From: Mallotus nudiflorus
Taxonomy: Eukaryota > Streptophyta > Magnoliopsida > Malpighiales > Euphorbiaceae
Direction: 5' to 3'
Assembly: GCA_947683625.1 (NCBI GenBank)
Contig: CANTUR010000919.1
Location: 82,424-146,423 of the forward strand
Length of the DNA stretch: 64,000 bases
Shown: positions 1 through 10,984 of the stretch, piece after piece
How positions within the stretch are numbered: position 1 is the stretch's first letter
How the letters are laid out: each line of letters begins with the position of its first letter
Program-made: the position numbers and the translations under genes
Notes under the pieces: model-generated
Database searches by the model: none
What the model was told of the DNA's origin: nothing
What the model saw: the letters and a program-made list of their open reading frames with translations, nothing else

Positions 1-319
1 TAAGCCTAGATTACTAATTAATTTTTAGCGCATAGAATTAAAATTCCACTAATTTCCCTCTATTGGAGCTATTACAAACTACAGTGCAGGAAATTAAAGC
101 AAGTTAATTACAACCCAATAAAATCCATAAACAAAATACTGCAAAAAATAATAAATCCTAAATTCTACGGGGATTTCATAAAACTTAATCCATGGCATCC
201 CATGGATTCTTTAATACTGTCAAAATCTCACATCACTAACCTCACATCCAGAGCACCACAAGACACTAATAAAAAAAATTAATCAGTTACAAATCAATCA
301 AGAAATAAAACAAAGAAAT
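1..319 (-). repeat. 3' LTR of element C, part left of the solo-LTR insertion
   Basis: This stretch aligns by eye with 18092-18416 of the 5' LTR of C, with scattered substitutions and small indels. About 970 bases of this LTR should lie left of the window. It resumes at 3570 after the inserted solo LTR and its GAAAT duplication. Short frames here are not genes. Confidence 0.88.
315..319. repeat. Target-site duplication GAAAT, left copy of solo LTR
   Basis: GAAAT precedes the TG of the solo LTR and recurs directly after its terminal CA at 3565-3569. The uninterrupted sister LTR has one copy at this place. Confidence 0.9.
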
Positions 320-3300
320 TGTAATATCCCGTGTTTTTAAAATATTTTTACACTGTACCGGGATATGCAGTGTTAATAATTTTTGTATATATATTATGAT
401 ATTTTTATGAGTTGATATGTATTTTAAACCTATTTTAATTATTGTCTATTATTTTCAGTGTTTTACGTAAAATTTTCCCGGGACTTGCATTTTCGGGGAA
501 ATTTTCACGTAAACGATTTATTATTAATTATTTTAGATGTATTTACGGACTTGCATGAACTCATACATATTTTTAAATTATTAAATAAAGCCTGTGTGTG
601 TATATTTATTTAATTAGGGTTTATTATTTCCCTAATATTTTATTAAGTATTTAATTGTTTTAATTGTTATTTAATTAATTTTATTTGGTATAAATTATTA
701 AAATATTAATATTTTAATGTGTGTGGTGTATATTTGATGTGTGTAATTTAATATTATTTTAATATAAAGTATAAAGTATATATATATACATATATACATT
801 AAAAATCAAAAGAATTTGTAAAATTACCATTTTGCCCCCGACAGTTTCTTCTTCTTCTTCTTCTTCTCCGATCGTTCCCTCACCATTTCCGATCGCTTCC
901 GTGCCGTTCCTTCACCGTGGGTGTGCCGTCCGGTGTGCCACCATCTTCCCCGACCAGTTTCGCCGCCTGTGGAGGCCGTTTCCGGTGTCGGGAGAGTGAT
1001 TTTGGCCGGAGAAGCCGAAAATCAACTCACCGTCGATCACGTCGATTCCGGCCACCGTTTTCGACACCGCCGGTCTCTTTCTTCTCCTTGAGCTCTGGTG
1101 AGTGTTATTCTAGCTTTGGTTTGAGCTAAAAATGGTCTAGAATTGCTTAGTTTTCGATTTGTCAAATTCGGCCTATTAGGGTTTTCGATTTTTTTCGAAT
1201 TGTTCTTGATTGATTCATGCTTAATTCCTTCACAAATGTTGTTCCTAGTAGCTTAATCTACATGTATGAATTTTTGTAGAATTTTTGGAGATTGTTTGGA
1301 TTTTTGGGTATTTTTGAATATTTTAATATTATTTTCTAATTTTCGGAAATTAATTATTTAAATTATGAAATTGGAGTTTATGGTTGAATTGGGTGTTGAA
1401 ATGAATTATAGGAATTTATTTGGAATTTTTATGAATTTCTAAGTATTTATTTTTAATTATTGAAGTTTAGGTGATTTTGGAAAATTAGGTTAATTGTGTT
1501 TTTATTTGAATTTAATTGGTTAATTGAGTTTAAATATTGATATTATTGATAAATATGTTGAGAAAATTAATTTTGGGTAATTGTATGATTTTTGGTGAAT
1601 TTTTGAAGTAATTTAAGTATATTTATATATATAGGGGTATTTTGGTAATTTTACCCTAAATTGTCTAAAAATGTAATTTAATTGGTTTTAATATTTATTT
1701 AAGGTATAAAAATGATTTCTACAAATTATTTAGTATTTTTAACTAATTAAAACTATTTTTCGGGAATTATTTTCAATTATATATATAATATACGGTTTTT
1801 CTAATAAAATGAGTTTTAATCGGTTTTTATAGTGTTTCAAGGTCAATTATGTAATTTTTATTTATAAAATGTATTTCTGTGATTTAAGGATATTTTTGGT
1901 ATTTCCTGAATTGTTCTGTGTTTGTGGACCCCGGTCGTTGGACTGTAGTTTGGAGTCCGACCGTGGGATTTTGATTGTGTTGAGCTCGTTTTTCGAAGTG
2001 TATTTTCTTTGCAGGGTCGGCTCTACTCTTTTGAGTAGAGAGATGTCCGTTTTACAGGGGAGGTTCTGTCGGATTTTCGGTAGAATTCTCGTAAAACGTG
2101 ATATCCAGTCGAACCCTAATTTTCGATTCTGTATTTAATACTCTAGATTGAATTCTAGGATTTCTGTTAGGTTTATTCTAATGTCGGTTATTTATTGCTT
2201 GTTTAGTTGCACCGAGACCGAGGGCTAGTGGACCAGGCCCGTCGGACCTGTCTCGTGGAGCGCATTAGGTGAGTTACTATATTATATATATATGCTTAGG
2301 ATGCATGATTTAGAAAATGCATGTTTTATTTTGACTGAATATGCATAAATAATGTGATTTATATTCAAGTATATTTTTGGTATATTTTTTGGTATATAAT
2401 AAATTATATACATGTTTTGTAAATAAAATATATTTAAAATGTTTTTAAATATATTTTTAGTTTAATTCACGATTTGATTGGATTTATTTGACGTATATAT
2501 ACTCAAAATATACCTGGTTTATGTTTGGTATATTTCCAGTATATATATGGTTTATATTGTTGATTTATTTAAATTCATGCATCATGTATTTGTGAATGAA
2601 TGTTTTATTATTTATTAATGAAGGATATCAATAGAACGTGCTACCTAGTGGGCAGCACTAGGACCGAGTACGTACCGGTACGCCTATAGCTTTAGGCTAT
2701 ATTACTAACTATTTGTGGATATTGATTTGATATGATTATTTGATATGTGAGATGTGGTTGGTGGGTGTGATTGTTGGAGCTCGGTTGACCAAGTGTCTCG
2801 GGGCCAATCACACTGGCAGTCAGACTGCTGGAGCTCGGTTGACTTAGTGTCTCGGGGCCAGTCTACTGTCCATATGGATTAAGTGGATATATTTGGTATA
2901 AGTGAGCCTGTATGGCTAGAGTGTTGTTTAACACTATTTTCTGAGGTTGCGATATTCTAGGGTTCTATATGATCCTTCATAAAAGATGATTTTTAGATAA
3001 AATATATAAAAACGATTTTTCTGCATCTGTATGAATTGCCTGTATATATACATATTAGACATGTATTATTGACTGTATGCATTGTCATTTAGAGTGTATG
3101 TATATATATTATAGTAATTCACTCAGTGAGGTCTGACTCCCCTCCGTTGACTATTTTTCAGGAGAGTCAACTTCCTCAGACCTCAGTAGCAGGTCGATAC
3201 GCCGGATTTCTTCCGCCCCGGCTTCTTTATGTAAATTGTCTACTTGAGTCTTATTTATTTTATCTAGACACTGCAGTAGTTGTAAATTAAAGTATTGGAT

Positions 3301-3564
3301 TTTATGTACTTTATTTTAAAGAGATGTATTATGTTGAAACTGGATTAGTATTAAATATTATATATATGTGATGAGATGAGTTTTGAAGTAAATCCAGTTG
3401 ATATGGATAATATTATGATATTATGATTTTTATTTCCGCTGCATATTATATTTTATTGTTATTATGGCATGCTTTATTTTATTTTTAGGCTTGCTACGGG
3501 TTCCGGATTCGAAAGAATTCCCGTTCCCTAGCGCCGGTCATGGCCCCTGTTTTGGGTCGTGACA
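320..3564 (+). mobile_element. Solo LTR of a Tekay/Del-like Ty3/gypsy (chromovirus-type) element
   Basis: It begins TGTAATATCCCG and ends GGTCGTGACA, giving TG...CA ends. It is flanked by GAAAT on both sides, and removing it restores the uninterrupted LTR sequence seen at 18405-18425. Length is 3245 bases. Multi-kilobase LTRs with these termini are typical of plant Tekay/Del elements; that family call is from memory of terminal motifs. No PBS, PPT or pol is present, so it is an LTR left after LTR-LTR recombination. It contains a CTT-rich pyrimidine tract (about 846-868), AT-rich stretches and a paired hairpin repeat at 2765-2868. Frames at 917-1129 and 1869-2138 match nothing I recognise. Confidence 0.87.
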
Positions 3565-3569
3565 GAAAT
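3565..3569. repeat. Target-site duplication GAAAT, right copy of solo LTR
   Basis: Second copy of the 5-base duplication flanking the 320-3564 insertion. Confidence 0.9.
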
Positions 3570-4785
3570 CAAATCAAAATAAAAAAAGAAAAAAAATAGA
3601 AGGTGTTATGCAAATGCTCTTTGAATGCCCCTCAAATTGGGATTGTCACCGTTTTGAGATTGACTCTATTTTTTTTCCTTGACTTTCTGGACTTTTAAAA
3701 AACAAAGAACATATTTTTATTGATTTAAAACTTGGAGTAGAAGGTCTGTGTTTTTCAATCCACACTTTTTCTTTATAGTAGCTAATTAGGATTTTTTTTC
3801 CTCTCTCTGGATTTTTCGCAGCCCTTTTGCTTCTCTAGATTTTTTTACAGACTCCGCCTCTCTAGCCCTAGCTCTTTCTCTCTCCCCCCTCTCTCTCTGG
3901 GGTTTTCGCAGCTTCCCCCTTCTGGCTTTTAAAGCTAGACCTAGCAACCTTTAACCCTGCGATCACTTGACATTGGATTTTTAATTTTTGAACTTTCAAA
4001 ATCAAGAGATAGAGTTTAAAAAAAATCCAAGATTCACATAGGTAGGGACACGTGGTGTACTGGACTAATGAAAAAAATTAAGAAATGATGAAAAAATCAA
4101 TTTTCAGTATAAAAAATAAGTTTTTAGCAAAAATCAGCACTTTGGAATGCTGATTTCTATCTTGTAATGCCGTTCGACATTACATAATGCCGGTCAACAT
4201 TAAAAGCCAACTGACCACATTTATTTATTTATTTATAATTAAATTACAAAAAAGGTCCTTAAAAGTTTCTAATTTTTCCAATTAAATCCTTAAAAAAACA
4301 ATTTTGTAATTAAATCCACAAAATATAGCAATTTAGTCCTTTAAATCACGAAACTCGACATTAGAGATCATTCTCAATTAGATTTTCATCATAGGGGCTT
4401 TCGTTGTACACGTGCACAATTGCATCTCAAAATTGGATGCTTATAGTTGCCCACTTTTATCACTGTTTGCTTGATAAAATGTGGCAAAGAAATAATAGTA
4501 CATAACCCGTAATGCTGATTGGCATTACATAATGTCGATCGACATTAAATGCCGGCCAACCACATTTATTTATTTATTTAAATTACAAAAAAGGTTCTTG
4601 AAAGTTTATAATTTTTCCAATCAAATCCCTAGAATAACAATTATGTAATTAAATCCACAAAATGTAGCAATTTAGTCTTTTAAATCATGAAACTCGACAT
4701 TAGAGATCAATTCTCAATTAGATTTTCATCATAGGGGCTTTCGTTGTATGCGTGCATAATTGCATCCCGAAATTGGGTGCTTACA
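3565..4785 (-). repeat. 3' LTR of element C, part right of the solo-LTR insertion (LTR start side)
   Basis: This part matches 18416-19291 of the 5' LTR by eye. On the minus strand the LTR starts TGTAAGCACCCAATTTCGGG at 4785. It is longer than its partner because a segment of about 345 bases that includes the LTR/PPT junction is tandemly duplicated (4164-4845). Short palindromes of the AATGYC...GRCATT kind occur at 4160-4200 and 4509-4550. Confidence 0.85.
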
Positions 4786-4845
4786 GTTGCCCCCCTTTAT
4801 CGTTGTTTGCTTGATAAATTACGGCAAAGTAATAGTAGTACACAA
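4164..4845. repeat. Tandem duplication (~345 bp x2) spanning the PPT/LTR junction of element C
   Basis: Copy one is about 4164-4508 and copy two about 4509-4845. Each holds the last ~280 bases of the LTR start, the LTR boundary (4445 and 4785), a PPT-like run and ~45 bases of interior. The outer PPT copy has drifted (GTTGCCCACTTTTAT on the plus strand) while the inner one is a cleaner purine run (GTTGCCCCCCTTTAT). The other LTR of C has one copy of this segment. Confidence 0.85.
4786..4800 (-). other. Polypurine tract of element C
   Basis: On the minus strand this reads ATAAAGGGGGGCAAC and directly abuts the TGTAAG start of the 3' LTR. It corresponds to the PPTs of D, E, A and H. It would prime plus-strand DNA synthesis. 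Confidence 0.85.
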
Positions 4846-4944
4846 TTTTGAAAGAAAGAATTAGAGTACTGTATTGTATCCTAATTTACAAGCTAATGCT
4901 TAAATTGCTGAGCAATTTTAAGCAAAATGCTTTGTTTAATATGT

Positions 4945-5320
4945 TTCACTATATTTCCTATGGAACATCTAGTGAAACTTATGCATTTCGCTATATTCCC
5001 TGTGGTACGTCTAGCGACTCGTGATTTAAAAATAAGTTATGTGTAGTGTCTGGTGAACTACACTATATTCCTTTTGGGACATCTAGCGACAATGAATTTC
5101 GTTATATTCCTTGTGGGACTTTTAATAAAATAAATGCAATGATTCTCATTATATTCCCTATGGGACATTTAGCAATTTTTGAAAAACATGCTATAGTTCT
5201 TATGGAATGTCTAGCAATCTATGATTTAAAATTTTGCTATATTCCTTACGGGACATTTAGCCATTCGTGATTTGAAAAATGTGCTATAGTTCATATGGAA
5301 CGTTTAGCAATGATACCATA
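4945..5320. repeat. Hairpin minisatellite I of element C (~60-bp units, about 6)
   Basis: Units centre on a dyad such as TTCGCTATATTCCC followed by GGGACATCTAGCGA around 4986-5095. The outer arms CGCTA/TAGCG pair, and inner CC/GG bases add to the stem. Units vary in the arms and in the A/T-rich spacer. The array lies just inside the PPT, the same place as the unrelated arrays in A, D, E and H. The 74-residue frame at 5046-5270 is a by-product of the repeat. Confidence 0.75.
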
Positions 5321-5329
5321 ACTATTGTG

Positions 5330-5500
5330 TAGTGTCTAGAAGATCAAAAGATTTGAAAATTCATGTTATAACTGCTATTAAAGCACATAACATGCTGAAT
5401 TTGAAATTCGTGTTACAACTACTGTGCAGCACATAACATGATAATTTTGAAATTTGTGTTTCAACTACTGTGTAGCACAAAACAAATTTTGAAAATTTTT
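5330..5500. repeat. Hairpin minisatellite II of element C (~65-bp units, about 3)
   Basis: A different repeat follows the first. Its best unit has perfect arms CATGTTAT (5362-5369) and ATAACATG (5387-5394), with an inner GCT/AGC pair. Two more units around 5411-5440 and 5457-5485 keep part of the symmetry (GTGTTACAACTACTGTGCAGCACATAAC). From 5500 to 6380 the sequence is AT-rich with no feature I recognise; the frame 5664-5858 resembles nothing known to me. Confidence 0.6.
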
Positions 5501-6379
5501 GATTTAAAATGATGCATGTAAAAGTGCAAAATTGAATTCTATAATTATATTATGTGTTATACACTTGATAAAAAATTTAGAATTTACATACAGATGTAAT
5601 TAATAATTCATTAATTAATGACATGAGTTGAATGAATGAATTAGGAATCAAATCCAAATCAAGATGCAATTATGGATGAAATTGCAAAAAAAAAACATGA
5701 TTTTGAATGCAGGCATAATCAAGGGACCAAAATGGATATTTTTTATTTATAAGAAGCTTCCCTCTTTATTTTTCGATGCTATTCTTTCATTTCCCTCTCC
5801 ATTTCTTCTTTTTTGCTTTGATTTTCTTCTTTTAATTTCTTGCTTATCTGAAGTCTGATTCATAATCCGTCAGATCCCATGGCTGACTCACAACACAAGC
5901 TATACAAAGAAGCAGAGATTCTAGCTGACCCAGCTATTGTGCCTCTCTGTTTTCCTTAGAAAAACCTTGGAGGGTTCTACTATGCTTCCTTTGACTCATC
6001 TTCACCTTCATAGGTGCATAGATATGGGTAATAAGGTAACACTTCCTCATTTCTGTTTATTTCGGCAAAAATTTATTCATACAGTTAGTAATTAGAATTA
6101 ATTTTACAATGCAAATTAGTGTGTATATTGTTGAAATTAGATTAAAAATCACTCAAAAATGCATGAAAAATTTAAATTTAACATAGGAATATTGGATTTC
6201 AGTTAAATATTGAAAGTTTAAAAATTTGAGTTTGGAAGTCCAGAAATCAGTCAGCATTTGTACAATGCTGATCTAAAAAAATATATTTTTAATAATTTTT
6301 AATCAATTAATTATTATTTTGCCCTCGAAATTCTCCTAGCGACTGATGAAATTCACGGGCTATTTTCATATAGCTCGTG

Positions 6380-8372
6380 AATTATTTCACAAGCTGTTGG
6401 AGAATGCGACACAACTGGTATGGGCCTTTGGGTTTAGATGATTTATTGTTGGGCTTCCAACAACTTGAGGGAGGTCTGATTGCCATTCTTTATTCGCACT
6501 TATTAAGTGGTGGATGGACACCACCCATATCTTCCATACTCGTGTAGGCGAGTTAACTATTTCGCTTATGAGTTTTTCTGTGATCACTAGGATTGCCTTT
6601 AGAGGGACTCCTATTTTCTTCTATATTAACTACTGTAGTCTCCCTGAGCATGTGTGGAGTCAATATGTGTTAGATTTGATCAAGTTCGCTCTGACATGGA
6701 AGAATCAGAAGAATGTTCTTCTTTCATTGTTAATCGAGGGATTCAGACGTCTTCCTACCACCACTCCTAGTTAGATTACCCATAAGGTGAGGTGTCTCCT
6801 TCTAATATTACTTGGCACGACCCTTTTTTGTAAGACTGGTCATGAGGTCAGCATTGCCCTTCTCAATCCTCTTTAAGACTTAGACTGAGTTATCACCCTT
6901 GACTGGGGATCTGTTGCGTTGGCTTATCTGTATTATAGACTAGACACTGTTTGTAGAGGTGTTGTCATCATGTGTAGCTTTTAGCACTCCTTGCATGTAC
7001 ATCATCCTTTTTTTTGACTTATTTCCTCTTTCTAGATCTAGAGTCTAGAGATTAGGCTAATTTATGGCTTTGATGCTATTAGTTTCAATAAAAGGCTCCC
7101 TTTGATGCAGAGATAGGGCTCTTCCCATCTAATGAGCGTTAGAAACACTTTGTAGACTTTTCATGATTAGCTGAACATTATCAAGTGGCACTTGGTAGAA
7201 AAAAATCATTAGTATTTCATTATTTAATGCAAGTTAAACTTAATAATATGATTTTAGAGATTAAATCTAATTGGCTGGAGGGAGCAGATGACGTCCAGAG
7301 GTATGATTTCATGGTTGCTGTAGTACGACTCGAGGACATGAGGATTCTGCTCCTTGGTTATGGTTACCAGATGTGGTATTTGGGAGAGCGGGTGTATCGG
7401 TGGTATTTTGGACCTTCCTGATGCCATTTTCCCTTTGATGTTCCCCTCTCGATGTTATATAGTTCTCTTATAATGGGTTGAGAGAGGCATTACAGGGATA
7501 TAATGCCATGATTTTTCTTGAGCGATCTTGCCATTATCGGTAGTTCATCCATGAAAACCTATTGGAGCAGGTTCCTACTAACCAGGTTAAGGTAACTTCT
7601 GATAATTTCTCTTCTAGACTGTTCAAATCACTTATTTTCTTTTCTCAAAGTTTGAGGAGATTGGCTCCCCTATCAATAAGGTGATGGAGGAGGCAGCTGG
7701 GACTACTTAGGGGGTTGACACTACTCTTAAGCTTGAGATTGCGCTTGAGGAATCTAGGCCTAGACCTAGTCATGCACAACATACTCAGCACATTAGGACC
7801 AGTTATGAGGGAACCTTTGCTGGTGCTATTTTGGCGATGTCCACCTTCCTGCCAGATCTATGCTCAATTGGGCTCCTGTTGTTTAGGCTCCGGTTAAGTA
7901 GCAGATGCATTTCGGTGATGTTTAGCTCCCCAGCTTTTCTCCAGTAGATACTTCTCATATGAGTTTGTCTGACTTTTTTCTTATATTACCTGTACACTTG
8001 GTATTGATGTTAGTACAACTTTACAAAACAAGTCCCTCGGACACAAGTAAAGTGTTTGCATGGACTCACCTTGTCTTAGAGGTTATTTACTATGCAGGTC
8101 ATATATAGTTGGCAGGTAAGCATGTACACTTATTATGCAAATGTATGCATGGAATGCATATGATATGATGTTTCCTATATTGTAGAGTTATTCTAGGGAT
8201 CTAGAGCAGGAGAACAAGATGCTTTGTTGACGGCTTGTGGACTTGAGCATAGACCCCTACAACGTTGGTACTTCATTTTTCAGACCTTTAGATACTTATC
8301 ATCATAATGATCCTAGTAGAGGATGGAGCCTATAGCTTGATAGTAGAGCCTAGGATGACTGATTCCAAGCTA
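6380..8372 (+). pseudogene. Antisense PMD (plant mobile domain) gene of element C, degenerate
   Basis: The gene runs on the plus strand, opposite to the retroelement. The N-terminal part reads KWWMDTTHIFHTRVGELT then SFSVITRIAFRG (about 6508-6605), followed near 6905-6960 by DWGSVALAYLYYRL. These are the patterns of the PMD (aminotransferase-like, MAIN/MAIL1-type) fold. Later pieces include WYLGERVYRWYFGP near 7375 and a short coiled tail LEQENK near 8200. Intron-like boundaries persist: an acceptor TTTCTAG before 7035 and a donor AAG/GTAACT near 7590 with acceptor CAAAG near 7649. Host PMD proteins act in silencing and gene control; what a retroelement copy does is unknown. Stops and frameshifts break it. 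D and E carry the same gene on the opposite strand, as expected for their orientation. Confidence 0.72.
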
Positions 8373-8517
8373 TCTTCATTTATAATTTGTAGTTATGTCA
8401 GACTGCCTTCTTATACTGATCTATTCCAAATTTCCCTTTCTTGAAATTAGACTTGGATGAATAGATGGTCCTAAGTGAATTTTATTATTATTATTATTAT
8501 TATTTTTAACTTTAACT

Positions 8518-8612
8518 TTTGCCTAAGCCACCCTTTCAGGTTTTCGGCTTAGCAGAAATGCCTTAAATTTACCTAAGCCACCCTTTGGGTTTTCAACTTA
8601 GCAGGCTTCTTA
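8518..8612. repeat. Two ~35-nt hairpins with conserved loop, in the intron zone of the antisense DUF7745-like gene (element C)
   Basis: On the minus strand each reads CTAAGYYG, a loop like AAAACCTGAAAGGG, then the pairing arm. The first has perfect arms CTAAGCC/GGCTTAG. The second pairs through G-U wobbles (CTAAGUUG with UGGCUUAG). They lie upstream of an acceptor TTGCAG near 8702. The same hairpin type recurs at 9410-9570, 43105-43258, 43960-44017 and 47560-47605. Confidence 0.7.
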
Positions 8613-8705
8613 TTTTTACTTTTCAAATCTGGTTACAAGAGAAATTAAGTTTTGCTTGCTACTCCTACCAACCCTTTATCCTATCAGCCTCATTAGTTGC
8701 AGTTT

Positions 8706-9165
8706 TAACCCTTGAAGATGAAAGACAAGCACACTATAGACCATTGGATTGATTAGATGAAAGGTATCACGGACATTGAGATTACATGGGTCTGCCATTG
8801 GTGGAGATTGAAGTTCATGACTCTTGACTTATATGATTATTGTGTTCCCATCTCGGGGTTGTGCTTTTCAACTTTCATTTTCCCTTTACATCTTTGTCAT
8901 TAGTATGGCCGCCCATAATTCATTATTACTGTTCCAACTAATATCGAGGGCTTCCCTTACTTAGGCAAGATGTTTTTTGGATAAGGTCAGGGACTTATAG
9001 CCTCGCATAACCCTTCAGTGCAATATATCTTTGAATGCTGATAAAGCTACTGATGATAATTACCAAGCTTGGGTCATGATACAAGCTACAGAGCCACCCG
9101 GATTTTCTAAATACAAGAGGACTCAAGCTTTACATAATGAATATCAGAAGAAGAATAAATAGAGG
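8706..9165 (+). pseudogene. Antisense DUF7745-like gene of element C, C-terminal exon only
   Basis: The plus strand reads MKDKHTIDHWID then ITDIEITWVCHWWRLKF (about 8718-8815). A shifted continuation, CVPISGLCFSTF...YGRP, ends in NYQAWVMIQATEPPGF-like sequence around 9055-9100. This matches the 43450-43900 minus frame of unit B. The WVxPWW and the late glycine-rich segment recall the C-terminal half of plant DUF7745 proteins, which are common near retrotransposons. That family call is from memory and needs a profile search. The N-terminal exon seen in D (19300-19943) is missing here. A frameshift near 8820 and several stops show decay. Confidence 0.5.
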
Positions 9166-9349
9166 CACCACTAAAGCAAAATGGTCTCATAGAGCTAATT
9201 TTAAGCTTTTATGTTATGTTTTCCTTTCCAGTACTTAAGCATTATAAATAAGATAGAACATGCAATGTTATAACAAAATTCAATTTCAATAAAATTCATT
9301 AATTAAGGCCAAAATGAGTACATTTACTACATCATATGACATAACTCAT

Positions 9350-9600
9350 GTTATCAGCTAGTCATTTTGGATTTTTTAACTGAATATTTTTCGTTCACAT
9401 TTTATTTCCCTAACTTTTGCCTGATTAGCCCTTTGTGGGTTTTCTAATTAGCAAGACCTTTTTCTTTTATTTATTTCCTAATTTTTGCCTACCAGGCCTT
9501 TACAGGTTTTCTGAACAGTGGGAATGTTCTAGTTTTTGCCTAACTAGCCTTTTCAGGTTTTCTAGTTAGCAGAATTTATTTTTTTTATACTAAATTTATT
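9350..9600. repeat. Hairpin repeats downstream of pol (element C)
   Basis: At least three ~35-nt inverted repeats, about 50-60 bases apart, follow the end of pol. On the minus strand the clearest has arms CTAACTAG and CTAGTTAG around AAAACCTGAAAAGG (9538-9570). Another has CTAATTAG/CTAATCAG around the same loop type (9421-9455). A weaker one is at 9488-9525. The loop is more constant than the stems. Confidence 0.75.
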
Positions 9601-9611
9601 TATTTTTATAG

Positions 9612-10740
9612 GTAGTATTTCTTGAGGTGATCCATATTAACAGGCTCTATGAACTCATTCCCTTTAAGATTAGATATCTTGGCAGCTCCCTTTGGTAGAA
9701 CTGACTAGACTAAGTACGGTCCTTCCCAATTCGATTTGAATTTTCCTCTCCAAATCGAACACCATTCCTCTAGACTATTTTAACACCATGTCCCCAGCTC
9801 TTATTTTCCCTGGCCTTACTTTCTTATTAAACGACCTTGCTATCCTCCTCTGATATATCTGAGAATGAAATAAAGCATTCATCCTCTTCTCATCTAAAGA
9901 TACCAGAGAATCATATCTCTTTTGCACCCATTCACTCTCAGGTGTTTTGGCCTCCATAACCACTCTTAGAGACTTGATCTCAATTTTTATAGGCAAAACT
10001 GCTTCATAGCCATACACCAAGGAGAATGGAGTTTGGCCTATGGCAGTTCTGGCTATAGTTCTGTATCCCCATAAGGCAAAGGGAAGGTACCCATACCGAT
10101 CTTTGTAAGTTTTGACCATCTTAGAGAGGATTTTCTTAATATTCTTATTCACTGCTTCCACTGCTCTATTAGCCTGAGGTCGATACAGTAAAGACTTATG
10201 ATGCTCGATCCTATATTTCTATAATAACTCTATCGTCTCTGCTTGAAATTGAACCCCATTTTCCATCACAACATAATATAGAATCCAATATCTGTAAATA
10301 AAATTCTTCTCAATGAACCGGGCCATCTACTTCACATCTAGAGTATTAAAAGATTCAGCCTTTACCCATCTAGAGAAGTAATCAATTGCCACAACTATAT
10401 ACTTATGTCCATTCTCCTGCTGTCAGCCTTATTTCTCCTATAATATCAATCCCCATGCTATAAAAAGGCCAAGGAGATGATAAACTATTTAGCACCATTG
10501 GAGGAAGGTGGTTGAGATTCCCATAGATCTAACATTGATGGCATTGCTTTACTATCGTAATGCAATCTCTTTCCATGCTCATCCAGTAGTACCCTTATCT
10601 GATTATCTTCTTTGTTAGGATTATTCCATTCATATGAGAACCGCAAGCTCCCATGTGAATCTCCTTTATTACCTCTTCTGCTTCATCTTTCTTGAGACAT
10701 ATGAGTTATGTCCTATTCAGCATTCTCTTATACAACACCC
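9612..10740 (-). pseudogene. Integrase of element C
   Basis: Reading leftwards, an HHCC zinc-finger segment (HMGACGSHMNG, later KQCHQC, about 10690-10560) is followed by the core. Near 10250 the core reads VVMENGVQF where the family has (I/T)DNGxQF, so the second catalytic acidic residue is Glu instead of Asp. The third residue is kept in NRAVEAVNKNIKKIL (about 10170-10130). The C-terminal part has FALWGYRT, FSLVYGYEAVLP and ends NMDHLKKYYL near 9612. It would insert cDNA into the chromosome. Stops, for example after IELL, interrupt it. The longest open piece is 9775-10161. Confidence 0.85.
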
Positions 10741-10984
10741 CATCATGACTTATAAAATTACGTGCAAGAACATGCAGGGCATATCTTTCTTTTAAAGTGG
10801 CTTCATATGGATATTTTCCTTCCTCAATAAACCTTTGAACATTATAAAGCCAGGGCTTCTCTTTGGGCCCTACTTAAATTCCTATAATCTTCTTACCCCC
10901 ATAACATGGAGCTCTTGATTTCATGATCACTGACGGCTTCATAGTCAATCCAGTTACACTGTCCCACATTAAAGAGATCATTGC

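Noticed and set aside
917..2138. Frames of 70 and 89 residues inside the solo LTR
   Set aside because: They lie within an LTR, show no known domain and have the composition of the local pyrimidine-rich or GC-richer DNA.
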